Positions 18,096-26,263 of a stretch of 43,160 nt of DNA are shown here, one piece after another. The position numbers and the translations under genes are program-made. Below the pieces are notes generated by a model. That model was given only the letters and a program-made list of their open reading frames with translations, was not told the origin of the DNA and made no database searches. Source of the DNA: an uncultured Prevotella sp. (GTDB taxonomy: Bacteria > Bacteroidota > Bacteroidia > Bacteroidales > Bacteroidaceae); the NCBI GenBank assembly GCA_934204655.1, contig CAKPZJ010000025.1, forward strand, positions 1 to 43,160, in the 5' to 3' direction. Position 1 is the first letter of the stretch; the number at the start of each line of letters is the position of its first letter.

Positions 18096-18884
18096 ATGAC
18101 AGACATCAAGGCACTCTTCTTTGACATCGACGGGACGCTGGTGAGCTTTAAGACCCACGCCATACCGCAGTCGGCAGTCGACGCGCTGACCGAGGCACAC
18201 CGCCGGGGCATACGCATCTTTATCTCTACCGGGCGGCCCATAGCCATTATAACCAACCTGGGCCAGATAGCGCCGCTCATAGACGGCTATGTCACCACCA
18301 ATGGCGCCTATAGTTTTGTGGGAGCCGACGTGGTGGCTTGCCATGCCATGGATGCGACCGACGTGCAGGCCATTATAGCCGACGCCGACCGCGCCGACTA
18401 CTCGCTCATCGTGGTGGGGCAGCGCCGGGTGGTGGTGTACAACCGCAAGGACATCGTGGACCGCATATTCGTACACGATCTGGGCGTAGATGCCCTCGAC
18501 TTCAGTCTGACGCTGGCCGACCTGAAGGACGAGCCCATCCTCCAGATGACCCCCTTTATCACCGCCGAGCAGGAAGCGCTGTTGGCCCGCCACGTGAGCC
18601 ACTGCACCTTCGGGCGGTGGCACCCCGAGTTCGTAGACATCACCCGCGACCACATAGACAAGGCCCGCGGACTGCGCGAGATGGCCGCCCACTTAGGCAT
18701 AGACATCAGCCAGACCATGGCCTTTGGCGATGGCGGCAACGACATACCCATCCTGCGCCAGGCGGGCATCGGCGTGGCCATGGGTAACAGCACCGCCGAG
18801 GTACAGGCCGCGGCCAACTATGTAACTACCCACATTGACGACGACGGGGTGGCCCGCGCCCTGCGCCACTTCGGCCTCGTTTAG
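18096..18884 (+). CDS. HAD-superfamily Cof-type phosphatase
   Basis: The 262-residue cytoplasmic protein has the four HAD motifs: FFDIDGTL with Asp10 and Asp12, STGRP (about 44-48), Lys189, and GDGGND with Asp212 and Asp216. The C2-type cap between them identifies the Cof/IIB branch, whose members dephosphorylate sugar phosphates, flavin precursors or pyridoxal phosphate with broad specificity. The substrate cannot be told from sequence. It follows the esterase by 26 bp and is followed by a perfect-looking hairpin. Confidence 0.88.
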   Translation: MTDIKALFFDIDGTLVSFKTHAIPQSAVDALTEAHRRGIRIFISTGRPIAIITNLGQIAPLIDGYVTTNGAYSFVGADVVACHAMDATDVQAIIADADRADYSLIVVGQRRVVVYNRKDIVDRIFVHDLGVDALDFSLTLADLKDEPILQMTPFITAEQEALLARHVSHCTFGRWHPEFVDITRDHIDKARGLREMAAHLGIDISQTMAFGDGGNDIPILRQAGIGVAMGNSTAEVQAAANYVTTHIDDDGVARALRHFGLV

Positions 18885-18887
18885 AGC

Positions 18888-18942
18888 CGTGGGCTACAGG
18901 GCGCGCGGCGCAGCCATCGGTGCCCGCGCCCTGTAACCCACG
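18888..18942. terminator. Long hairpin after the HAD gene
   Basis: The arms 18888-18905 and 18925-18942 (CGTGGGCTACAGGGCGCG against CGCGCCCTGTAACCCACG) pair over 18 bp with one wobble. There is no T-run after it, so termination would be imperfect. Confidence 0.6.
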
Positions 18943-18990
18943 ATGTTAGCAAGATTACTCATAAATCACAGCAAAAATATCACTTTTTGC

Positions 18991-19021
18991 TTTGTGCTGT
19001 CTGCTACTTTCACTATCTTTG
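18991..19021 (+). promoter_or_regulatory. Promoter of the serine acetyltransferase gene
   Basis: TTTG (18991-18994), a 19-bp spacer and TATCTTTG (19014-19021) match the Bacteroidetes consensus exactly. The distance to the ATG at 19048 is 26 bp. Confidence 0.8.
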
Positions 19022-19047
19022 CAACGATTTCGACAGCAACAAGAAAG

Positions 19048-19944
19048 ATGCACACCGAGCTATTCCAGAAAAACGTAGCACTACTTTCCCGTATCTCCGA
19101 CGAAGACCGCAGCGTCATGCCGTGCAACGATGCACCGCTGCCATCGGTCGACGCGCTGCGCGACATCGTGCAGTTGGTGCGTAACATCGTGTTCCCGGGG
19201 TTCTTCGACCGTAGGCAGGTCTGCGATGAGATACACTCCTATCACATAGGGGTCTACCTGGAGCAGCTCTACGACCTGCTGCGCCGCCAGATAGCCCTGG
19301 CGCTGCTCTTCGACTCTGACCGCTGCGAGGACAGTGCCGACGGCGAGGCCGAAAGGCTGGCCGCCGACTTCATAGACCGTCTGCCAGCCATCAAGAAGAC
19401 GCTGCGCACGGATGTCGAGGCCATCTTTGACGACGACGCGGCCGCCAAGAGCCGTAGCGAGATTATCTTCTGCTATCCCGTGGTGACCGCCATGCTACAC
19501 TACCGTACCGCCCATCAGCTGTATGTCGCCCGCATACCCGTGCTGCCGCGCATCATTACCGAGATGGCCCACGCCCTGACCGGCATAGACATACATCCGG
19601 GTGCCGAGATAGGCCCCTACTTCTCGATAGACCATGGCACGGGCGTGGTGATAGGCGAGACCTGCGTCATAGGCAGCCACGTGACCCTCTACCAGGGCGT
19701 TACGCTGGGTGCGCGCAATTATAAGCTCACCCACAGCGGCCAGCCCAAGGGCCAAGCACGCCACCCCATCATCGGCGACCGCGTCACCATCTACTCTAAC
19801 ACTACCGTGCTGGGCCGCGTTACCATCGGCCACGACACGGTTATCGGCGGCAATATCTGGATTACCCATAACATAGCCCCGGGCTCCAAACTGCTGCAGG
19901 GCAAGGCCATTGACATTACTTTTAACGGAGGATTAGGAATATGA
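19048..19944 (+). CDS. cysE: Serine O-acetyltransferase (EpsC/CysE type)
   Basis: It transfers acetyl from acetyl-CoA to L-serine, the first step of cysteine synthesis. The 298-residue product starts MHTELFQKN; a longer frame upstream would run through the promoter, so this start is firm. The N-terminal half is helical. The C-terminal left-handed beta-helix opens with GIDIHPGAEIG and has Asp181 and His196 (IDHGTG), the catalytic pair, followed by GVVIGETCVIG and YQGVTLG. The protein ends in GGLGI, so its terminal Ile could dock into cysteine synthase as in CysE of other bacteria; this is inference. It overlaps the next gene by 4 bp (ATGA). Confidence 0.93.
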   Translation: MHTELFQKNVALLSRISDEDRSVMPCNDAPLPSVDALRDIVQLVRNIVFPGFFDRRQVCDEIHSYHIGVYLEQLYDLLRRQIALALLFDSDRCEDSADGEAERLAADFIDRLPAIKKTLRTDVEAIFDDDAAAKSRSEIIFCYPVVTAMLHYRTAHQLYVARIPVLPRIITEMAHALTGIDIHPGAEIGPYFSIDHGTGVVIGETCVIGSHVTLYQGVTLGARNYKLTHSGQPKGQARHPIIGDRVTIYSNTTVLGRVTIGHDTVIGGNIWITHNIAPGSKLLQGKAIDITFNGGLGI

Positions 19945-20843
19945 ACATGACATTAGACAAGCATAAGGCGCTCCGCAAGGAGATACGCGACTACGTTATG
20001 ATTAGCGTAGCCATGATTTCGTATGGTATAGGCTGGACTACGTTCCTGTTGCCCAACATGATACCATCGGGAGGCGTCCCCGGTATCTCCTCGGTACTTT
20101 ACTGGGGTACCGGCACCCCCATCCAGTTGTCGTACTTTGCCATTAACGCCACGCTGCTGCTCATCGCCCTGCGCATACTGGGCTGGAAGTTCTGCATGAA
20201 GACCATCTATGCCGTAACGCTGCTCACTGTAATCTCGCGCGTGTTCCAGGACCACCTGTCCAGCATGCACCTGTTGCAGAACGACCCCTTTATGGCATCC
20301 ATCATCGGTGGTGTGTTCATGGGAAGCGGCATCGGACTGGGCCTGGCCTTCAATGGTTCTACCGGAGGTACCGATATAGTGGCCGCCATCATCAACAAGT
20401 ATCGCAACATATCGCTGGGCAAGGTGTTCTTGGTGGTCGACCTTACCATCATATCCTCGAGCTACGTAGTGCTGCACGACTGGGAGCAAATCATCTACGG
20501 CTACGTTACGCTCATCGTCTCCTCGCTCTGCATAGACTACGTGGTCAACTCCATGCGCCGCTCGGTACAGTTCTTCATCATCTCTGACAAGTACGAGGAG
20601 ATAGGCATACGTATCATCAATGACCCCCACCGCGGTGTAACGGTCATCAACGGCGAGGGCTTCTACTCCGGCCGCGAGGTTCGCATGCTCTTCGTTCTTG
20701 CGAAGAAGAGCGAGTCGCACAAGATATTCCAGCTCATCAACGAGATAGACCCCCACGCCTTTGTCTCACAGAGTGCCGTTATCGGTGTGTACGGTGAGGG
20801 ATTTGACAAGTTCAAGGTGCGCACCAAGCGTTATCAGGAGTAG
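19941..20843 (+). CDS. YitT family membrane protein
   Basis: The 300-residue protein has five to six hydrophobic segments in its first 200 residues (MISVAMISYGIGWTTFLLPN to YGYVTLIVSSLCIDYVV), then a cytoplasmic DUF2179-like domain (about 210-295: RSVQFFIISDKYEEIGIRI, GEGFYSGREVRMLFVL). This is the standard YitT arrangement. Function is unknown in the family, though some members are linked to metabolite transport. The ATGA overlap with cysE implies translational coupling, so a role in serine, cysteine or sulfur transport is a fair guess only. Confidence 0.88.
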   Translation: MNMTLDKHKALRKEIRDYVMISVAMISYGIGWTTFLLPNMIPSGGVPGISSVLYWGTGTPIQLSYFAINATLLLIALRILGWKFCMKTIYAVTLLTVISRVFQDHLSSMHLLQNDPFMASIIGGVFMGSGIGLGLAFNGSTGGTDIVAAIINKYRNISLGKVFLVVDLTIISSSYVVLHDWEQIIYGYVTLIVSSLCIDYVVNSMRRSVQFFIISDKYEEIGIRIINDPHRGVTVINGEGFYSGREVRMLFVLAKKSESHKIFQLINEIDPHAFVSQSAVIGVYGEGFDKFKVRTKRYQE

Positions 20844-20881
20844 CACCGCCACCATTAGCACATGATTAGCCACCCTTATTG

Positions 20882-21511
20882 ATGGACGACAACGCATACA
20901 TACACGAGCTGATAGCCCAGGGCGAACACCGCCAGCAGGACTTTAAGTATCAGGTGACCGACGCGGCCAAGCTGGCCAAGTCAGTTTCTGCCTTTGCCAA
21001 CACTGCGGGCGGACGGCTGCTCATCGGCGTGCGCGACGATGGGGCCGTTGCCGGTGTAACGTCCGATGAGGAGATATTCATGATGAACCGCGCGGCCTAT
21101 ACGTTCTGCTCCCCCGAGTCAGACATCAGCTTTAGGACTTTCCATGTAGACGGCCACAATGTGGTGGTGGCCACCATACCGCCCGCCACGGCTCGCCCCG
21201 TGTGTGCCATGGACGCGGCCGGTCACGCCACGGCCTACCTGCGCATCAAGGACGAGAATGTGGTAGCATCGCCCGTTCACGTGGAGATGTGGAAGCAAGA
21301 ACAGCGCGAGGAGAACGTCATGCCGTACACAGACACCGAGTCGCACCTGATGGAAATGATGCGCCTAAACCCTCATCAGCCGCTCCAGGTTATCTCTAAG
21401 ATGGCTCACGTCAAGCGGTTCCTGGTCATCAAGGTTCTGGCGCGCCTCATACGTTATGGTGTGGCCGGCTGGGAGTGGGACGGCGACGACTTCCTGTACT
21501 ACCTGAAGTAA
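20882..21511 (+). CDS. AlbA_2 (Schlafen-like) domain protein
   Basis: The 209-residue product begins MDDNAYIHELI; a TTG one codon upstream is less likely. Residues about 15-120 form an AlbA_2 domain, recognised by FKYQVTDAAKLAKSVSAFANTAGGRLLIGVRDDG, and the C-terminal third looks like a winged-helix module (LNPHQPLQVISKMAHVKRFLVIKVLARLIRYGVAGWEW). Such proteins are presumed DNA/RNA-binding regulators or nucleases, and none of the catalytic acidic residues can be judged here. It follows yitT by 38 bp and may be the last gene of that operon. Confidence 0.85.
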   Translation: MDDNAYIHELIAQGEHRQQDFKYQVTDAAKLAKSVSAFANTAGGRLLIGVRDDGAVAGVTSDEEIFMMNRAAYTFCSPESDISFRTFHVDGHNVVVATIPPATARPVCAMDAAGHATAYLRIKDENVVASPVHVEMWKQEQREENVMPYTDTESHLMEMMRLNPHQPLQVISKMAHVKRFLVIKVLARLIRYGVAGWEWDGDDFLYYLK

Positions 21512-21563
21512 CTTGCCATGAATGGCCACCAGCGAAATTTGGCGATAGACTGTGGTATAAACT

Positions 21564-21624
21564 CAAATCGGTTATTAGGATGTTTCCGTATCATACAATC
21601 GTAAGCATCCTAATGACCGATTTG
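21564..21624. terminator. Long stem-loop between convergent genes
   Basis: The arms 21564-21582 and 21606-21624 (CAAATCGGTTATTAGGATG / CATCCTAATGACCGATTTG) pair over 19 bp with one G-U and a 23-nt loop. No T-run follows on either strand. It also marks the border between the GC-rich operon and the AT-rich island. Confidence 0.55.
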
Positions 21625-21657
21625 GGGTTAATGATAGAATATGACAGGGCGCGCCAC

Positions 21658-22104
21658 CTATTCCTTGAGTGGCGTGTAATCCCATGGTATGTTTGGAGTA
21701 CTCATGGTTCCTTGCAATCTAATGGATACAATCTTTAATTGCCCTTTGCTTAGTTCAAGGATACGGTAACAGACGAACCCTCCATGAGGATTAATAGCCA
21801 TAATGTACTTGCCGTTTTTTATTTTACCAATCTTCGTCTTGTCAAATGCCTTTTCCTCTTTGTCTGTAAGGTAGTATTTCATGGGATACTCAGTTCTTAC
21901 CAAATGCCCATATTGGTCTTTATACCAATCGGTCATAACACTGTCATTAAAAACTTTGCGGCGATAATCGCCATAGATAGGTTTGCCATGTTCCCATGTG
22001 GCATGAGTAAGCAACTCCATTGTCGTTTCTTTTGTGGTTTGTGCCTGCACGTGAATAGTGAGAAACATACAGAACAGAAAGGGTAATATTTTTTTTGTTT
22101 TCAT
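21658..22104 (-). CDS. Small exported protein of unknown function in AT-rich island
   Basis: The 148-residue product has a signal peptide (MKTKKILPFLFCMFLTIHVQA). The mature part is charged and Tyr-rich (TDWYKDQYGHLVRTEYPMKYYLTDKE, YIMAINPHGGFVCYRILELSKG) and I recognise no domain. It lies 20 bp downstream of the papain-like lipoprotein gene on the same strand and shares its low GC content, so it is probably co-transcribed with it. A companion or inhibitor of the peptidase is one possible role, untested. Confidence 0.65.
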   Translation of the reverse strand: MKTKKILPFLFCMFLTIHVQAQTTKETTMELLTHATWEHGKPIYGDYRRKVFNDSVMTDWYKDQYGHLVRTEYPMKYYLTDKEEKAFDKTKIGKIKNGKYIMAINPHGGFVCYRILELSKGQLKIVSIRLQGTMSTPNIPWDYTPLKE

Positions 22105-22124
22105 GCTTGTTAAAACTATAGATG

Positions 22125-23573
22125 TTATTTTCTACCTTTTATTTCATATATATATGCTATTTTACGACTTAGTTCTTCTGCATTCCATAGTACGTAATTT
22201 TGGCAGCTTGAATCAAATAGGGCCCAGATATCACCTCTATAACCATATAATACTTCTGCATGACTCTGTGGAATATTTGCATCTTCATCTTTCAAATATA
22301 TAATGAAAATAGGATTACCTTTGTCAAGAATCTCTGTTATCTCGGAGGAACTGTGTATAGCGGCAATCTCAAAGTATTCTGACAGCAGCCTTTCTGCATA
22401 ACAATCATTAATACCATTTTCTTTAATCGTTTCAATTGGATATCCCCAAATATTATCTTTTTTGAAAATCTCCTCATAATAAGTATTCCATATTGGATGC
22501 TCATCTGTAATGATTGCCCCAAACGCCAATAGTAGGTGGTTGATGCAAGCTGGAATGCACCCAGCATCTGACTGACCGATAATCATGGCAGGGGTTCGTT
22601 TAACAAATGAAATTTGTTTGTCAAAAGCCCAATCAGGATTGTACAGACGTACTTTAGAATTGATAGGTAATTGGCTGTTCTCATTAAATTTGGTATAATT
22701 AGGCAAATATCCCTGGGGGTGAAAGCCTGCTTTTGTATTTGGATTGATGGTAGGCTTTGGCTGTGAACCAGAGTTGCCATTACCTCCTCCTCCTTTACTG
22801 CCTCCGCCTCCAACATTGGACACGTCATTACATATAGGGCAATAATAATCATTAGTAAGTGCGTCATAAATTTTGACAGCACCGCAGTCGCTGCATATAG
22901 GAGCAGAACTTGCAATAGTATCGTTACTTGCGTCTTCAGTCCCAGGATTGTCCGGCAAAATGGAGCTTCCTCCACCTTGATGTCCGGGTATAACAATCTC
23001 AGGAATGGAATCTCCGGGGTATATGCCATTACTATCAGGCTCCCATGTGGTACGAGAAAGTGCTGCTGGCTTATTGAAATTGCCAATATAATGATTGTCT
23101 ATATTATAGACTTTTTCGGTGCCAATAAGCCAGTCATAGTATAGACTTTTGCTGTGTTGGCGATAATATTCCTGAGTGGGTATTTGCTCAACGTAATTGA
23201 TTTTAGCAATTTCCTCTCTAACATCCAATTGTACTAAAATGGTAGCGCGTGTCATCTTTCCCCTTATCCAATCTTCACATTTGTTAGACCTTAGCCGGCC
23301 ACGTATTACGGGGATTTCAAGAACTATGCTTTTATCATTGTGGAATTTGCGTGCCAACCCATACTTAAGGTCGAGGAAGTTAAGGCGGCGACTATGCATA
23401 AATTCAAGATTCGAAGCATTGCTCTTGAAATAGGAACGAATTTTTTTAGCTATACGTATACCTTCGATGGGCTGCTCCAATTCAGTATTTTTACATACCA
23501 TAATTCCTGTATCTTCAGAGCATGAAATAATCAGGATTGTTAGTGAAATGATAAAGATAAATACATTTTTCAT
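22125..23573 (-). CDS. Lipoprotein with four-Cys ribbon, Gly-rich linker and papain-like cysteine peptidase domain
   Basis: The 482-residue product has a lipobox ending at Cys18 (LIISC). A first region of about 160 residues is unrecognised (PVIRGRLRSNKCEDWIRGKMTRATILVQL). Next comes a CxxC...CxxC pair (Cys227, 230, 245, 248) that could bind zinc, and a glycine-rich linker (about 255-271). The final 170 residues look like a papain-fold peptidase of the C10/C39 kind: Gln334 five residues before Cys339 (GQSDAGC), His438 (QSHAEVLYGY) and Asp454 (LFDSS). I cannot name a close family. The base composition differs from its neighbours, suggesting transfer. A role in toxin, adhesion or degradation is not determinable. 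Confidence 0.7.
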   Translation of the reverse strand: MKNVFIFIISLTILIISCSEDTGIMVCKNTELEQPIEGIRIAKKIRSYFKSNASNLEFMHSRRLNFLDLKYGLARKFHNDKSIVLEIPVIRGRLRSNKCEDWIRGKMTRATILVQLDVREEIAKINYVEQIPTQEYYRQHSKSLYYDWLIGTEKVYNIDNHYIGNFNKPAALSRTTWEPDSNGIYPGDSIPEIVIPGHQGGGSSILPDNPGTEDASNDTIASSAPICSDCGAVKIYDALTNDYYCPICNDVSNVGGGGSKGGGGNGNSGSQPKPTINPNTKAGFHPQGYLPNYTKFNENSQLPINSKVRLYNPDWAFDKQISFVKRTPAMIIGQSDAGCIPACINHLLLAFGAIITDEHPIWNTYYEEIFKKDNIWGYPIETIKENGINDCYAERLLSEYFEIAAIHSSSEITEILDKGNPIFIIYLKDEDANIPQSHAEVLYGYRGDIWALFDSSCQNYVLWNAEELSRKIAYIYEIKGRK

Positions 23574-23603
23574 TGGGTATCATTATGTCGGTGAGTTTTG
23601 TTG

Positions 23604-23635
23604 CAAAGTTAGTGTTTTTTTTCGGGTAAAGCAAA
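23604..23635 (-). promoter_or_regulatory. Promoter of the papain-like lipoprotein gene
   Basis: TAACTTTG (complement of 23604-23611) is preceded at 20 bp by TTTG (complement of 23632-23635). The transcript would start close to the ATG at 23573. The rest of 23636-23820 shows no other feature. Confidence 0.6.
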
Positions 23636-23819
23636 AAACTCCAGTCTTTTTATGTGTATGTCAAAAAAGTAGTGCTATCTTAATTATATTGAAAGTTGAG
23701 CCTTTCGGGACTATTTTCTGTGCTTGAAAGCTTTGAAGGGTATCGCATAGCAATTATAGATGGATGCCTTGAACGGCCGTTGCCGCTTTTGATAGAGTAG
23801 GGGATAAAGATAAGTACCT

Positions 23820-23868
23820 AAAAAGGCACTCGCCCTGACAAACACAGGTCTGGTTTATCAGGGCGAGT
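23820..23868 (-). terminator. Rho-independent terminator of the OmpA-like gene
   Basis: ACTCGCCCTGA (23828-23838) pairs with TCAGGGCGAGT (23858-23868). On the minus strand the stem is followed by GCC and five T (complement of 23820-23824). It follows the gene stop by 27 bp. Confidence 0.75.
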
Positions 23869-23895
23869 TCTTGTATGGTGGCGGGAGCCGTCAGC

Positions 23896-24774
23896 TTACT
23901 TGTCGCTGTCGGGCGCCTTGTCTATAAGGTCCATGAACTGGTCGAGCTTGGGCGTGATGATGATCTGGGTGCGGCGGTTGCGCTGCTTGCCCACCTCTGT
24001 GTCGTTGCTGGCCACGGGATTGTACTCGCCCCTGCCCCCTGCGGTGAGTCTCTTGGGGGCTACGCCGAAGCGGGTCTGCAGATACTGAACCACCGAAGAG
24101 GCTCGCAGCGCTGAGAGGTCCCAGTTGTTGCGTATGTTCTTCATCGAGGCGGCGCTGGTGTTGATGGGCACGTTGTCGGTGTTACCCTCGATGAGTACAT
24201 CGTAGTCCTTGTAGTCCATGATGATTTTGGCTATCTTGCTCAGAGTCTCCTCGGCGCGGTCATTAATTTCGTATGAGCCGCTCTTGTACAGCATGTTGTC
24301 AGCCAGAGATATGTACACCACGCCCTTGAGTACCTGCACGTCTACCTCCTTGAGCTCCTCCTTGCTCAGAGAACGCGTCAGGTTGTTGGTGAGTACCATG
24401 TTGAGCGAGTCCGACTTGCTCTTCACTTCTACGAGATGGCGAATGTACTGGTTGCTCTCGTTAATCTGGTCTACCAGTTTAGAGATATTGATGTTGTTGG
24501 TGCTGGTATTGGCCAGACTCTTGTCGAGGCTCTGCTGGAGGGCAGCGTAAGCTTTCTTCTGAGTGGCCAGCTGGTCGGTCAGAGAGGCCACGCGGGCCTG
24601 GGCAGCGGCCAGCTGCTCCTTGGTGTTCTGATAGTTGCCTGTCAGTTCCCTGTTTTCAGTCTGGCAGTTCTTCAGCTCGCTTTGGCAAGCCTCTAAGTTC
24701 TTCTTGCTGACACAGCCCGACAGCACCAGGGCTCCCAGGGCGAGGGTCAGTACCATAGATTTTGTTTTCTTCAT
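23896..24774 (-). CDS. OmpA-family lipoprotein with coiled coil
   Basis: The 292-residue product starts MKKTKSMVLTLALGALVLSGC, with a lipobox LSGC at Cys21; the longer frame upstream crosses the promoter. Residues about 25-125 are a long coiled coil (QSELKNCQTENRELTGNYQ, ATQKKAYAALQQSLDK). The C-terminal OmpA/MotB domain (about 160-280) has IEGNTDNVPI, LSALRASSVVQYL, GRGEYNPVASN and NRRTQIIITP, the peptidoglycan-binding signature. It likely tethers the outer membrane to the cell wall. It stands alone, divergent from the barrel-like gene at 25114. Confidence 0.9.
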   Translation of the reverse strand: MKKTKSMVLTLALGALVLSGCVSKKNLEACQSELKNCQTENRELTGNYQNTKEQLAAAQARVASLTDQLATQKKAYAALQQSLDKSLANTSTNNINISKLVDQINESNQYIRHLVEVKSKSDSLNMVLTNNLTRSLSKEELKEVDVQVLKGVVYISLADNMLYKSGSYEINDRAEETLSKIAKIIMDYKDYDVLIEGNTDNVPINTSAASMKNIRNNWDLSALRASSVVQYLQTRFGVAPKRLTAGGRGEYNPVASNDTEVGKQRNRRTQIIITPKLDQFMDLIDKAPDSDK

Positions 24775-24873
24775 AATCTTTCGTAATATTAATGGTGTTA
24801 GTAATGTTTGGACAGTAGCCTGGGTCATGCGGCGGAGCCTCTCTGGGGCTGATCCGATGGCGGCTATAGTCTG

Positions 24874-24881
24874 CAAAGTTA
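24874..24881 (-). promoter_or_regulatory. -7 box for the OmpA-like gene
   Basis: TAACTTTG on the minus strand lies 100 bp before the ATG; a TTTG is present further upstream at a 25-bp spacing, too far for consensus. The rest of 24775-25113 contains no other feature I can support. Confidence 0.4.
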
Positions 24882-25113
24882 TCAAAACTTATATATATGA
24901 CGTTCGCAAACCCCTATTTGTATTTTTCTTTAATGTTATTTAACCATAACGGCGCGTAAAAAACAACTATTTACATGTCACAAACCATCGCCCTGTACGT
25001 TATTAGTATAGCTGGCCAGCCCGAAGGGAGCCGCGGAGTGTCTGCAGGCACCGCTCGCAGGGCGGCCGTTATCAGAAGGAATAAATACATTGACAGATAA
25101 ACAGCTTATAATT

Positions 25114-26025
25114 ATGAAGATGAAGCGGACAGCCGCCCTGTTGATGGCCACCATGACGGTGCTCATGGCCGGGGCGCAGACTAAGAAAGACACCACCATC
25201 GTGTTTAACGGGCAGCGTATCGTAGTGAGCGGCAGCGCGGCCGATACCCATGTAGCGGTGTACAACGGGCAGGGCACGCAACTGCGCAAGTCGAGCGAGA
25301 CCACCTATGTAGACGACCAGGAGGTAGAGCGTGTGTACGTCACGTCGCCCTTCCTGCCCTCGTCTTACACTACCGGCACGGGCGTATTCCCCACATTGCC
25401 CACGGTGTGGTATGCCTTTACCTCTACCGACAATAAGATAGGGTCTACGGCCAACAGCAGCGCCGGACTGCACACCCGCGGTTCGGGCAGCGGCGAGGTG
25501 GGCGTAACCGTCTTCGAGGGTATCTGCCCGTTAGCTCCCACCGGTCAGAAGGGCACCCTGGGCCTGTCTATGGGTACCCAGGTGTACATGTCGTGGAACA
25601 ATTTTCAGGCCGGAGTGCTGTTAGAGGGCCAGGGCAACCACGTCAGTTTCGCCCAGTCGGCATCCAAGGCTGCCACCAACCGCATTACCTACACCGGAAT
25701 ACGCGTGCCGCTGATGCTGGTATGGAACCCGCTCGAAACCGAGGGCACCATGGCCTCGCAGATATTCCTGGGCCTGTCGGCCGATATTAGGGTGGGTGGC
25801 AAGTACCGCTTTACGCCCGAGAAGACGGGCGACCCCGTGGAGCGCAACTTCCGTGTAAATACTGTAGGCCTCAATGCCGAGATGGGTGTCAACTTCGGCC
25901 CACTTACCATTACTGGCCGCGTGGGCCTGTTGCCTCTTTTCAAGACTACGGATGGCAAGAAGGCTTACACCTCGTCTGTCGGCATAGGTATCAACATCGG
26001 CCAGCTGTTCCGCAAGGGCAAGTAG
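25114..26025 (+). CDS. Exported barrel-like protein of unknown function
   Basis: The 303-residue product starts MKMKRTAALLMATMTVLMAGAQ, a signal peptide; a TTG eight codons earlier is unlikely. After an N-terminal segment with VFNGQRIVVSG, alternating amphipathic strands in the last 200 residues (GLSMGTQVYMSWNNFQAGVLL, QIFLGLSADIRVGGKYRF, VGIGINIGQLF) suggest an outer-membrane barrel of the OMP_b-brl kind. I recognise no named family. The stop is followed within 7 bp by an A-rich repeat tract. Confidence 0.7.
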   Translation: MKMKRTAALLMATMTVLMAGAQTKKDTTIVFNGQRIVVSGSAADTHVAVYNGQGTQLRKSSETTYVDDQEVERVYVTSPFLPSSYTTGTGVFPTLPTVWYAFTSTDNKIGSTANSSAGLHTRGSGSGEVGVTVFEGICPLAPTGQKGTLGLSMGTQVYMSWNNFQAGVLLEGQGNHVSFAQSASKAATNRITYTGIRVPLMLVWNPLETEGTMASQIFLGLSADIRVGGKYRFTPEKTGDPVERNFRVNTVGLNAEMGVNFGPLTITGRVGLLPLFKTTDGKKAYTSSVGIGINIGQLFRKGK

Positions 26026-26031
26026 GGGGAA

Positions 26032-26065
26032 AGGTAAAAGAGTAAAAAAGCAAAAGAGTAAAAAG
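26032..26065. repeat. A-rich GTAAAAA-type tract
   Basis: Units of GGTAAAAG/AGTAAAAAAGC follow the stop at 26025. Same type as the tract at 6878-6910. Confidence 0.6.
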
Positions 26066-26118
26066 CGCTGGGGCAGAGAACTCCTCTGGGAGAACGGAAG
26101 TATCGCCTAATTCGCGAA

Positions 26119-26195
26119 AACCGGCTTTTACGATGCTGGAAGTTATCATTAGTGCGCTGGGAGCCATCATCAGAAACGTAAAGATCGGTCTTTTC
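26119..26195 (+). repeat. 77-bp interspersed element, copy 3 (diverged)
   Basis: It reads AACCGGCTTTTACGATGCTGG... and ends AAAGATCGGTCTTTTC, retaining the inverted ends. The first internal repeat is changed (GCTGGAAGTTATCATTAG) and the second reads GCTGGGAGCCATCATCAG. It is the most diverged copy. Confidence 0.7.
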
Positions 26196-26263
26196 GTTTC
26201 TGATGATGGCCACGGTATAAAACGTGGTTATTCTAACCGCTGTGGTGATGCCCCCGCAACCAA

